Shown piece by piece: positions 22,766 through 32,327 of a stretch of 64,000 nt of DNA (positions are counted from its first letter, which is position 1; each line of letters opens with the position of its first letter). The position numbers were made by a program, and so were the translations under genes. Source of the DNA: Triglochin maritima (taxonomy: Eukaryota; Streptophyta; Magnoliopsida; Alismatales; Juncaginaceae); NCBI GenBank assembly GCA_963682175.1, contig OY821782.1:24759741-24823740 (forward strand), given 5' to 3'. The notes under the pieces were generated by a model. The model saw only the letters and a program-made list of their open reading frames with translations. It did not search any database and was not told where the DNA came from.

Positions 22766-23315
22766 TGAGAACCTACAAATATCTTCATTAATTTCATCGT
22801 GAGTGTAGAGACATAGATGAGCTTCTTCATTTTCTGACTCACTTGATGAACTAGAGGAACCTTGAGGGCCTTTTTCTTTTCCTTATCCCTCTTCTCTCTT
22901 CTTTTGACCCTACTTTCTTTTTCCTCCTTCTCTATTCTCTTTCTCTCATGTCTTTCCTTAAACTTGATTAGGGGACAATCCTCCTTTACATGCCCAACTT
23001 TGTTACATTCATAACTAATAGGGGCTTTGGAGCTTTCTCCTTCATTCCTTTTTTTTGTGCAAAATTTCTCCTTCATTCAATGCTTCTTGAACTTCTTATC
23101 CATCATTGTAAGCTCCTCCTCACTATCATCGTCATTCGAATTTTCAGATTCAAAGCTAGGTTTGAGAGCGATTGCTTTCTCTTTCTTTTTGGAGCTCTCC
23201 ATCTCTTTTCACTTCTTCATTTGGATCTCATAGGCCATAAGGCTACTGATGAGGTCCTCCACCAACAAAGTGTTGAGATCTTGAGCCTCCTCACACTTTT
23301 GGAAATTGGTCTACA
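22766..23315 (-). pseudogene. SIRE-like Copia gag fragment with zinc knuckle
   Basis: On the minus strand: a LWAYEIQMKK block, ESSKKKEKAIALKPSFES, a DDDSEEE run, FCTKKRNEGESSKAP, then the knuckle CNKVGHVKEDC with its first Cys replaced by Ser (ISYECNK), then a lysine/glutamate/arginine-rich tail. This is the end of the gag domain and the CCHC region of SIRE-type Copia. One stop near 23076 breaks the frame. Both ends are truncated: G1b protease on the left, CACTA repeats on the right. Confidence 0.75.
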
Positions 23316-23600
23316 ACATCGCCCTAGCGCGTCAGATATTACCAAACCGACATGGCATACCTCTTACCACGTCGAATATTACCAAACCAACGTGGTAGAC
23401 TTCTTACCATGTCAGATATTACTAACCCGACGTGGAAGGGTCCATTTCTCAAAAAAATAATTATACCCTACCACGTCGGCTTCGGAGACCGGCGTGGTAG
23501 GGGGTCTGCCACGTTGGTTTCACGTCGGTGTTTAATTAATCTGACGTGGTAGGATATTCGTAAACCCAAACAAAACCATGTTATTGGGATATTAGCTATC
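23316..23600. repeat. CACTA subterminal repeat array
   Basis: About ten copies of a 9-13 bp motif, consensus CCTACCACGTCGG, in both orientations within 250 bp (for example TTACCACGTCG, ACGTGGTAG, CTACCACGTCGGC, GACGTGGTAGG). Dense bidirectional short repeats next to an element end are typical of CACTA transposons, where they bind the TNPA-type protein. No CACTA terminal sequence is seen; the terminus may have been lost at the border with the Copia fragment. Confidence 0.6.
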
Positions 23601-23798
23601 TAAAGATGGTGATTTTCTTTCAAATATCAGTAAATTTAACATACGTAGAAATGTTATGATTGTTGGGTGGTTTTGTCATGATTTTGTGTGGTGTGTTTTT
23701 TTGCTTTTTTGATGTGATATAGTAAAAATCACTTACACTTGTTGTCGTAGTCGATTTCTGACCATTTTGTTGTGATTTTTTTGTCTTCCTTCAGGTTA

Positions 23799-25660
23799 AT
23801 GGCTCCAAGCAAGAAAAACCGCGCCCAGATTGGAGATGAAGGCCCAACGTCGGTTCCTCCACGTGGAGCAACTCTTATGTTAAAGTTGCAGCAAAAACTA
23901 AACCATGAAGGTCCATTGCCTTTGGACTTTGATTGTGTTTTAGAGCCGATCGGAGAGAATAAAATTTATTGGCTTAGTTATTTGGATACTCTCTCGCTAG
24001 AACCAAGATTGATATTTGTATTGGAAAGTGGTCACAAGTTGATTCTTCTCTAAAAGAACAAATTTAGGAGGATGTAACAGTATGTCTTTTTTTATTAGTT
24101 TTATTTAAAATTTGCCCTCTTATTGATTCTAATTTACATTTTTTGGTTGTAGACAAATTCATTTTTCGATCCACTAAAGCGTTGAAGAAGAAGTGGATTT
24201 CGTATGTTAGTAACTGGTGGAAAGACTTTAAAACAAAGCTCACGTACATGTTCATCTTTGGGGAATATAAGGATCATGACCCTTGTGTTATTTACAATTT
24301 CATTTTGCCGAGGTCATGGGTTGAGTTCAAAAGAACCAGACTTTCTCCAGAATTTATGGTAATATATACTCATTTTATAATACGTAGAATTGATTATGTT
24401 TATTTTGATAATTAATCCATTAATTTCTTTTTCAGGATATACGAGAGCTAAACAAGAAACGACAATCTGCTAACAAGTTTCAACATAGATTGTCCAGAGG
24501 CGGTTACCACAAACTTGAGAAAGATATGATGACGGAAAAAAATCAAAAGAAAGAAGCTATGGAAGCAAGTATGAGTAAAGAGCAGGAAAATAATTTGTCA
24601 CCTCCATCTCCGATATCTAGAGAAGAGAAGTGGAAGAAGCGCGTATTACTTTGGAAGCTAGCTACATTAATGAGGAGTCTGAACTAGTTGCCTCCAAGAT
24701 TATAAGTTAACTTTAATTTTTTATGTTTTGCGTATGTTGTTATTAATTAATAATAAAATTTAAAATTATTTTCCTATAGGATGAACTTATAATGAAAGCT
24801 TCCCAAGGAGATTTGTTTCATATGAAAGAAATGACATATTGTACACAACCTTGGGTAAGGAGGAGAATCCTAGGTGAATACGTGGTGTAGGTAGTCGAAT
24901 AGAACAGCGTCAGTATTTTGGTTCATCATCCTCACAGCGCCATTCCAAAGGTGATCATGTGAAATGCGACGAGAAGATCCATCACCCGGAAAACCTGGTG
25001 AAGAGTTTCTATAATCACCTTGGAATTTCCACTGATATTGCCACATATTTACCAACCCCCCGTACTGCTTCACGTGTTCAACCTAGGGAGGTATTACCAC
25101 AAGAAGGATTTGATCAGGACATGCTTGGCCATTTTGAGGTAAAATTACAATTTATAAGTATTTATTTTTCGTTTTGCGTTGTAGTACATGTGATAATTTC
25201 ATTTTGATATTTATAGGATGAAGTTGAATGTGAACTCTTTGTAAATGATCCAGATATGTGACTTGTAGCATATGGGAAGGTGTACACACTGAAGTTGCAT
25301 CACGGTAAACAAATTGGTTCCAAGAATTTGAAGGTAACTTCGGATACATCTGTCTGTGGTGACGTGGTCCTACCAATTCCTGAATTTGAAGTTCAGACAA
25401 TGGGCGATGTTGAAGGATGGGTGTTGCAATGACCTTGTTCATTGATTAAAATAAATGTGAATGCAAAGGTATCAAATTTAATTTTAATAGTTGCATAAAT
25501 GGTTGATATATAGTAATCATTTAAAAAATGTTCTAATAATATAGTTTTTAAATTTCATAAGGTCAAAGGTCCAGCATCCAAGCAATCTGAAAATGAAATT
25601 GTATTTGACAAGAGACAATTTCCTTCTCAATATTGTCAAATGGTTATACAATTTCATACG
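23799..25660 (+). pseudogene. CACTA second gene (transposase_24/Ulp1-type), exons 1-6
   Basis: ATG at 23799, preceded by an AG acceptor. Exons with GT/AG borders are visible: about 23799-24073, 24153-24358, 24436-24705, 24780-25138, 25217-25468 and 25562 onward. The protein holds SSLKEQI.EDVT, ALKKKWISYVSNWWKDFKT, FKRTRLSPEF, REEKWKK.RIT.EASYINEE and later VAYGKVYTLKLHHGK with a VVLPIPEFEV block. This is the pattern of the plant En/Spm-associated protein that accompanies TNP2. Frameshifts (near 24045 and 24640) and stops (for example 24064, 25259, 25430) disable it. SIRE-like sequence interrupts it after about 25660; the Ulp1-like part follows at 28986. Exact exon ends are by eye. Confidence 0.68.
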
Positions 25661-25663
25661 ACA

Positions 25664-25728
25664 TAAGGATGTAGATTCTACAATTGAAACATAGTAATCA
25701 TTTTAAAAATGTAGAATCTACATCCTTA
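25664..25728. repeat. 18-bp inverted repeat at the CACTA / SIRE-like junction
   Basis: TAAGGATGTAGATTCTAC (25664-25681) and its exact reverse complement (25711-25728) enclose 29 bases. The loop contains ATAGTAATCATTTTAAAAATG, a near copy of 25509-25530. The whole looks like filler copied from nearby sequence during end joining. Confidence 0.75.
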
Positions 25729-27017
25729 GTCTCCTCATGCATAAATATGAAATATTTTCTATGCAAATCGGTGAGAACATAAGCGAAATGAACACTCGCT
25801 TCACCGATATTACTAACTCTCTGATGGTTCTTGGAAGAAAAATCAATGAAGGAGAGATGACACGGAAGTTCCTCCGGTCACTTAGCATCGATTGGGAAGA
25901 TAAAGTCGTCGCAATTGAAGAGGCGCATGATCTTTCAAAACTAAAGATGGAGGAACTCGTTGGAAACTTGATGGCGCATGAACTTCAAATCAACCATCGA
26001 AAGGAGAAGGAAGCTTCAAAGAACAAACCTACCTTGGGATTACATGCAAATATCGACCAACCAAGGAGGAGTGTAGAAGATGAGGACATTGAAGTCCTAG
26101 CAAAAGACTTCTTCAAATACCTCAAGAAGGATAAAGAAGAAAAGAATGAAAAAAGAGGTAGAAGAAGTGAAAAGAGAGAAAAGAAGAAGGAGAAGGAAGA
26201 GAGTGAAAATGAGAGAAGAGAAGGGGAGAAGAAAAAGGAGAGAAGGGAGAGGAGAAGAGAGAAGGAAAAGAGCAAGAGAAGAGAAAGGATGGAGGAAGCA
26301 CACAAGGCTACATGGGATGATTCTTCATCACCATCATCATCGTCGCCTTCCTTGCACAGTAGAAGAGAGGTGGCTCACTCATGCTTCATTGCTATTGAAG
26401 ATGATCAAAGTGAGGTACAATCTAACTCTTGTTCTAGTAATTCATGCTCAACTAAGTCATATTATAGTGATAGCTCACATTCTAGTGTTAATGAAGAAAC
26501 CTATACACATGATGAGATTCAAAATGGATTTCATGACTTAGTTAAACAATATGAGATCATTTGTGATAAAAATAAGAATGCTAGAAAGCTAATCAAAGAT
26601 CTCCAAAGCCAAATTGAAACATGCATGAATGAGAAAAATGAGGTGCTTGCTAAATTTGAAAATAGTGCATCAAGTCTTGATAAATTAAAAGCAACACCTA
26701 TAGATTGTGAACAACTAGATCTTCAAGCTTGCAATGTGCAATTAAGAAAAGATTTAGAAAGGTTCACACATGGAACTAAGATGCTTAACATGCTATTAGG
26801 AAGTCAAAGACAATCTTTGCAAAAACATGGTTTAGGATACAATGCTAAATTGAAAAACCATGCATCCTATACAACCTTAAATGGAAAGCACTTAGTTGTA
26901 AAGCATAGTTCCTCAAGTGTGTGGGCTCCTAAAACCAAAATGGTTTGGGTTCCCAAAGCTAACATTCAAGGACCCAAAGTTGTTTGGGTACCTAAATCTA
27001 CACTTGTAAGTGCTTAA
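25729..27017 (+). CDS. SIRE-like Copia gag, knuckle-less (long open frame)
   Basis: A 426-codon frame opening at 25737. Residues 1-85 carry the Copia gag domain (MHKYEIFSMQIGENISEMNT, FTDITNSLMVLG, RKFLRSL..DWEDKV..IEEAHDL, LVGNLMAHEL). Residues about 137-195 are almost entirely Lys, Glu and Arg, where a CCHC knuckle would be expected; none is found. Then come a Ser-rich stretch, a coiled-coil-like part (ENSASSLDKLKA) and three WVPK motifs at the C-terminus, typical of SIRE gag. The normal start is missing because the 5' side joins CACTA DNA. A stop follows WVPKSTLVSA, and no protease or pol follows. It is open but is probably only a piece of a non-autonomous or deleted element. Confidence 0.72.
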
Positions 27018-27671
27018 GGGAGAAATCGGTGGTGACCGGGCGAGCTTAATAGTCGAATTCAAAGCGGGTTGCATCAATGACGTATGGATAGAACCAATTC
27101 AAGCATCAAGTGGGTATAATTTCCTATCTAAATTTTTCGATAAAATTAGTTCTAGTCTAGGTTATATGCTTAATTGACATATCTTTTATCCATTCATTGC
27201 AAATATTAAACTTGAATAACATCCATAGTTTTAGAGTCAAATTTTCTAAATGGATGTAAAAGGGGAAATGTAAACAACATCACATACTATAATTGTCATA
27301 GTTGCTTGATGTTAATAGGGGAGAAATAGAAATGAACTTAATTGACAATTCATATTCATATCGATAGGGGGAGCTTAATGAATATCATTTTCATAGAGTA
27401 ATGAAGTACAAAATTTAGGGGGAGCGACTTCATTACAAGACATCCACATTGAACTCAAATCGTATAATTTTTTTTCTTTTATAAATATCATTTTTGATGG
27501 ATGTCAAAAGGGGAGAGATAATTAAGGGGGTAACTTGGAATTTGAGTACTAAATGTACAAAATCCATGCACATCCATAGGGGGAGCATTAATATGCATAG
27601 TTTACATATAAAAATTCCATGTATTAAGCTATAGTTAAGATATAGGTTGCCATCATCAAAAAGGGGGAGAT
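27018..27671 (+). other. SIRE-like 3' region with repeated polypurine tracts
   Basis: No gene. It contains eight G4-G5 purine tracts (starting about 27262, 27318, 27367, 27418, 27510, 27526, 27579 and 27663), several followed by GAGC. The last one, AAAAAGGGGGAGA, directly precedes the LTR and is the likely functional polypurine tract. The pol genes expected between gag and this region are missing. Confidence 0.75.
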
Positions 27672-28985
27672 TGTTGGCTTTTTGGCCTTAATCTATGTTT
27701 TGATGATTTAATCAACCTAATCTTAATTTTGGTCATGTAGAGTAGCACACATGTTGCATTGCATATATATTGCTTTGTGCTAACCTCTACAGGTGATCAA
27801 GACTCAAGGAAGAAAGGAAATCAAGTCAAGACATGTAATCAAGCTCATTTGAAGACATGTATTTTGTATTTCTTTGAGTCTTTAGGAACCTTGTGTAATT
27901 GAGCATACTTGAGCTAAAAACTACTCAATCAGACACTAGGTTCCCTATAGAAGTCACACACAAAATTTCACATAATTTGGACTTCAATAGATCATCCAAA
28001 CTAAAACCTGAAAACACCTAAACAAAACTTGAACTGCCTGAACAAAAACGGTCGACCGTTTAAACCCTTTTGTTCGACCGTTCACACGTGTCACATGACC
28101 GTTTGTTTTGTTGTATTATACCCAACGGTCGTAGTCGTATTATTCCCAAATACCCCAAAATTACCAAACATTCGGTCGACCGAAACTTTCCTAGTGGTCG
28201 ACCGAACCAACACAATTTGGTCACCCTGCCTGGACTTATTCGGTCGACCTATCCCTTGGGCCCATTCGACTGTTAACTTAAGTGAACTCAAGTCAAAGCT
28301 GAATTTTAACCAAACGGTCGAACGATGTACCCATTTCGGTCGACCGTTTTTAGTCAGAATTGGGTCCTGCAAGTTTATGTTTTGTGCATCTTACATCAAC
28401 TCATACCGAATCAATCCCAATGGCTTTATTCTCTCTAATTCCTATATAACGAGTGGTAAAAAACATTTTAACACAAATCTCCCACACATATTTGCCTCCT
28501 ACATTAGAGAGATCTTTCCAAACACTCCAAGCCTTAAATTTGCACACTTAAGATCAATTCCAAACTTTCTCAAGTGTGCTCAAGTTTAGAGAGTGATTTT
28601 CCCACTCAAGTTTGTTGCTGTCAAAGAAGAGTAAAGGTTTCGGTGAAAGCCCGAAGCATCCCTCTCGGATTTTGAGAGGAGGAGCCAAGCTCGACAAGGG
28701 TTGTTCGCGAGCTTCAAGATTGTAAAGGAGTTCTCTCCCGGCCCGGAACGAGGAGTGGTTAGTGAAGTCGTGAGCGCAGCTCGGTGATCCGAGCGGAGCT
28801 CGCAAGATAGGACTAGGACCCGGGTGGGGTTCCGAACCTCTATAAAAATCCCCTGACTTCTTGTGGTTTGTATTATTCCTTACTTGCTTGTTTGTTTAAA
28901 TTCCGCTGTGCATAACTTGATTGCTTAAACAAGTAGGTAATTAGATTAAAAGTGATTAGAATTAGAGACTCTTACGATCCTAACA
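27672..28985 (+). repeat. SIRE-like 3' LTR
   Basis: 1314 bp, starting TGTTGGCTTTTTGGCC after AAAAAGGGGGAGAT and ending about CGATCCTAACA. It has a palindrome cluster of GGTCGACC type (28050-28345) and a TATATAA box (28443-28449). The open frame of 186 codons at 28029-28589 overlaps the promoter and has no family pattern, so I treat it as chance. The 3' end is set from the CA end and the start of CACTA-like DNA; it is sure to within a few bases. Confidence 0.78.
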
Positions 28986-29641
28986 ACTAGACCGCTAAAT
29001 ATTGCTCATGTTATGTGTGATTGCGAGAAAAGATTTATCTAGCACCATATTGGGAGACGTAAGTATTTCATTATATTTTATATTACTTGTTATATTAGTA
29101 TTAAATGATTAATAAAGTTATTTAACATGATTGATTTACAATGATCATTGGATGTTGGCCGTTTTAGTTCCCAATACAAATAGTACGTGCATATTGGTTC
29201 GATCCTCTAGCATCAGATAAACCAAGGAAATCATCGAAGAATATTGCTCAATTGTAAGTTACTTTTAGTATAGTTAATTTAAATTTGTTCACTAATATTT
29301 CATTATTGCATATTTGAGGAAAACGTTCGACCATTTGTGTAATTTTGACAGACTCATGAATATACATAAAATGATGGGTCGAAAAAGGAGTTATAACAAT
29401 CTAACAACTTGGCATTCAATGAAGGTAATATTATTCATTATTTAAGTAAACTCATGAAGCCAAGTTGACAAATTATCAGTTTGGATATAATAATGAATAT
29501 ATATTTATTTGTAATTGTTGTAGTTCTGGAAATACTGAATGAGGTTACTACATAATGACTTAGATGAAACAAACAGTCAATCTGGGATTGGAAGATGGAG
29601 ATTTACGACAGGTATCTTCGATATGTAACTTATATGTTAGG
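28986..29641 (+). pseudogene. CACTA Ulp1-like exon block A
   Basis: Contains IYLAPYWET, an intron, DHWMLAVLVPNT, then FDPLASDKPRKSSKNIAQL, which runs into GTAAGT. HW...V.P...YWFDPL is the pattern of the Ulp1-type cysteine-peptidase domain (catalytic His plus Asp) at the end of the second CACTA gene. A frameshift separates the first block (AGACCGCTAAATATT...). The first 549 bp are about 96 percent identical to block B (31256-31803), introns included. Confidence 0.65.
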
Positions 29642-31255
29642 TGACTAGTAGCATATCATGCATCAAATTCATGCTATATATCTGTTATTTTACCCCAATA
29701 TTGTGCTACTCGAGTTGTTGTTGTAGTGTTTCAGGTGTTAGGTAATAAAGAATAGAAAAGGGAACAAAAAGTACTTGAATGCAACAAGAATGGACTGAAT
29801 TGAAGACTTCTTGACCCATTTGTAATGCGCAATGACTGGATCGCAAATCAAGAAGGACACAGATGAAATCCAGAGCGACCTGAACGCATGGAAAACATTT
29901 AAAGAGCAAAAATCCCTCAAAACCATGATCTTGAGGAGTATTTAGGCAATTAAAGACAAACGGGTTCAAACCAGCGGACCACGAGTGCACCCCACGTGCA
30001 CAATACATAATTTAAGCTTCAGGGAGAAAATGGGGCGGATCAGAGTCAAAACATCAGCAGTTGCGGATTTGGATCCGCCATAGGCGGATCAATTTTGTTT
30101 GAATGCTCTCCAATTTCAATCGTGGCTCGGCCTTGATAAATTGGGTGCACCAGAACCTATAGAAATCAATTTCAACCGCCGGATTGCTCCCAGATCCATC
30201 CAAACCTTTATTACTTCTATAAATACCATTGTAATTCCTCCTCTCCAAGTCTTCTTCCTCCTCCCCCCATTAGAGTTGGTTGTAGTTTCCTGTTATAGTA
30301 GTGTAATAAGGGGGTTGGAGAGGAGCAAACTTTATATTTTTGTTTCTTAATCTAGTTTTGTTCTTGTTCTACACTTTAGTGTCTTTACTTAGATGCAATT
30401 TCTTTTATGTTGTTGTTTGGTTAATCTTGTTTTTAGTAATTTACATTATGGCTTGTTGTTGTTTTTATGCTTTCTTTAGTGTAGAGATGAGTAGAGAGTA
30501 GTCCATCCCCATTGGGGGTGGAGAAGAAGGTGATTTGGTCATGTGATGGATTAGTGTGTGTTAATCTTAATCCTTTGAGCTTTACATGATTTCCATAACC
30601 ATCTAATGAGATTTCACTCTTATCTTTGATGTGCTAATGCTCTTGAATGAAGCTTAGGACATGTTTAGATTAGTAGGCCTACTTTATGGGGAATGATGAG
30701 GTTAGGATAAGGATGAAGTGGAAGAGGGGAACAAGACATGTGCTTGCATGTGCTCTTGTTGGCTTTATCCCCTTTAATGTCTTGTATGTTTTAATGATTG
30801 TGATAAATCTTATTTCATGTGGAGACATAGTTGGATTTGAGTCATTATGCACGTGAACATATTTGCTTCGTTTCAATTATTGTCTTGTATGTTTTAATGA
30901 TAAAGTTTTATCTTATTTTATGTGGAGGCAGAGTTTAATTTGAGTTTTATGGATTTCATGTATGACATGTTTTAATGAGCACATTTGAAGACAGACTACA
31001 CCACACATTTTCATTTCCATGTTGTTTCTCTACCCCCAGGGGTTTAGTTTTTTTGCTTATTTTCCCGACTTCTTTCGCATTGTAGTGTAGTTTCAACCTT
31101 CATCATCCTTTTCTTTCCCCACTCGAGTATTGAGAATCTGACTCGTACACGCTCCCTGTGGATCGACCCGTGCTTTCCACTACTTCAACGCGGTCCTGCA
31201 CTTGTCATATTATAACTAATTCAATCAAGTTTTTGGCGTCGTTGCCTGGGATGAC
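29642..31255 (+). mobile_element. G2-type Gypsy LTR with primer-binding site (no body)
   Basis: LTR 29642-31227 (1586 bp, TGACTAGTAGCATATC to TTCAATCA), followed by the primer site TTTTGGCGTCGTTGCCTGGGA (31230-31251). CACTA DNA starts at once, so everything after the primer site is lost. The promoter has TATAAATA at 30218-30225 and the palindrome GATCCGCC-ATA-GGCGGATC at 30072-30090, 128 bp upstream. LTR end motifs (GTGGATCGACCCG) are well preserved. The short open frames in it are chance. Confidence 0.85.
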
Positions 31256-31803
31256 ACTAGACCGCAAAAGATTACCCAGCTTATGTGATTGCGAGAAGAG
31301 GATTTATCTAGCACCATATTGGGAGACGTAAGTATTTCATTATATTTTATATTACTTGTTATATTAGTATTAAATGATTAATAAAGTTATTTAACATGAT
31401 TGATTTACATTGATCATTGGATGTTGGCCGTTTTAGTTCCCAATACGAATAGTACGTGGATATTGGTTCGATCCTCTAGCATCAGATTAACCGAAGAAAT
31501 CATCGAAGAATATTGCTCAATTGTAAGTTACTTTAAGTATAGTTAATTTAAATTTGTTCACTAATATTTCATTATTGCATATTTGAGAAAAACTTTCGAC
31601 CTTTTGTGTAATTTTGACAGACTCGTAAATATACATAAAATGATGGGTCGAAAAAGGAGTTAGAAGAAGCTAACAACAGTGCATTCCAAGAAGGTAATAT
31701 TATTCATTATTTAAATAAAATCATGAAGCCAAGTTGAAAAATTATCAGTTTGGATATAATAATGAATATATATTTATTTGTAATTGTTGTAGTACCGGAA
31801 ATA
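31256..31803 (+). pseudogene. CACTA Ulp1-like exon block B
   Basis: Second copy of block A, better in frame: a CDCEKRIYLAPYWET block, intron, DHWMLAVLVPNT, later exons. It starts at the same ACTAGACCGC as block A, directly after the G2 primer site. The Ulp1-type family call is by pattern. The rest of the peptidase domain (Cys region) is not recognisable. Confidence 0.62.
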
Positions 31804-32195
31804 TTTTTATTTGAGCATACCTCCACCCCATAACCCATCTCCAATCCAACCCACCCCGCACCCCTGCAGCCCAGCACACTGGAGCCTCACTACGTCGAGC
31901 ACCTCGCAACCCAGCACGTACGAGCCTCAACACGTCGAGCACCCTGCAGCCCCGCACGCTCGTAGACCCGCCGACTCTCATGCCGCTCTCCGACAACCAT
32001 CCATCATCTTGTCGAAACCCCATTCGTCTACAAATGGTATTTTTTTTCAAATACATTTTTAGTTGCCAAAAGAACGCATTTGCAAGTTGAGTTGGAGATT
32101 TTCAATGTTCAAACGTTGGACTCTCAATCAAAATTGAGTTTTTTGGTGCTGAAGTTCATTTTATATTACGTGTTTGTGTTGTTGTGTAGATAACA
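31804..32195. other. GC-rich stretch with 39-bp repeat, probably CACTA interior
   Basis: No recognised gene. Units 31864-31902 and 31903-31942, with a partial third to about 31963, share CCCAGCAC..AGCCTCA..GTCGAGCAC. The rest is AT-rich. It lies between the second CACTA gene and the transposase start, so it may be the spacer or transposase 5' UTR. Confidence 0.5.
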
Positions 32196-32327
32196 ATGAA
32201 TCAAAATTCGATTTTTGCAAGTCGATTGAGTGATGAGTATTAGTACGGAGTTGATAAATTTCCAGAGTTTGCACAAAAGAATGCATATATTTGAAACGAA
32301 GGAAAGGTGTTATGTCCATGTTGAAAA
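32196..32327 (+). pseudogene. CACTA transposase N-terminus, left of the COP-A insertion
   Basis: ATG at 32196: MNQNSIFASRLSDEY, stop, YGVDKFPEFAQKNAYI, stop, NEGKVLCPC. This is the transposase-associated domain of plant CACTA elements (R.S.EY..GV..F..FA......G.ILCPC). At 32327 it is broken by COP-A after TTGAAAA. The frame resumes on the other side at 42128 as KCLNM, giving the expected CPC.KC motif. Two TAG/TGA-type stops in the fragment make it a pseudogene. Confidence 0.82.

Noticed and set aside
23316..23600. CRISPR-like spaced repeats
   Set aside because: Motifs are short, irregularly spaced and in both orientations, and the DNA is from a plant; CACTA subterminal repeats explain them.
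25985..26305. Leu/Ser/Phe-rich antisense frame opposite the SIRE-like gag
   Set aside because: It is the reverse of the K/E/R purine tract; low complexity explains it.
28029..28589. 186-codon open frame in the SIRE-like LTR
   Set aside because: It spans the palindrome cluster and the TATA box and matches no protein family I know.
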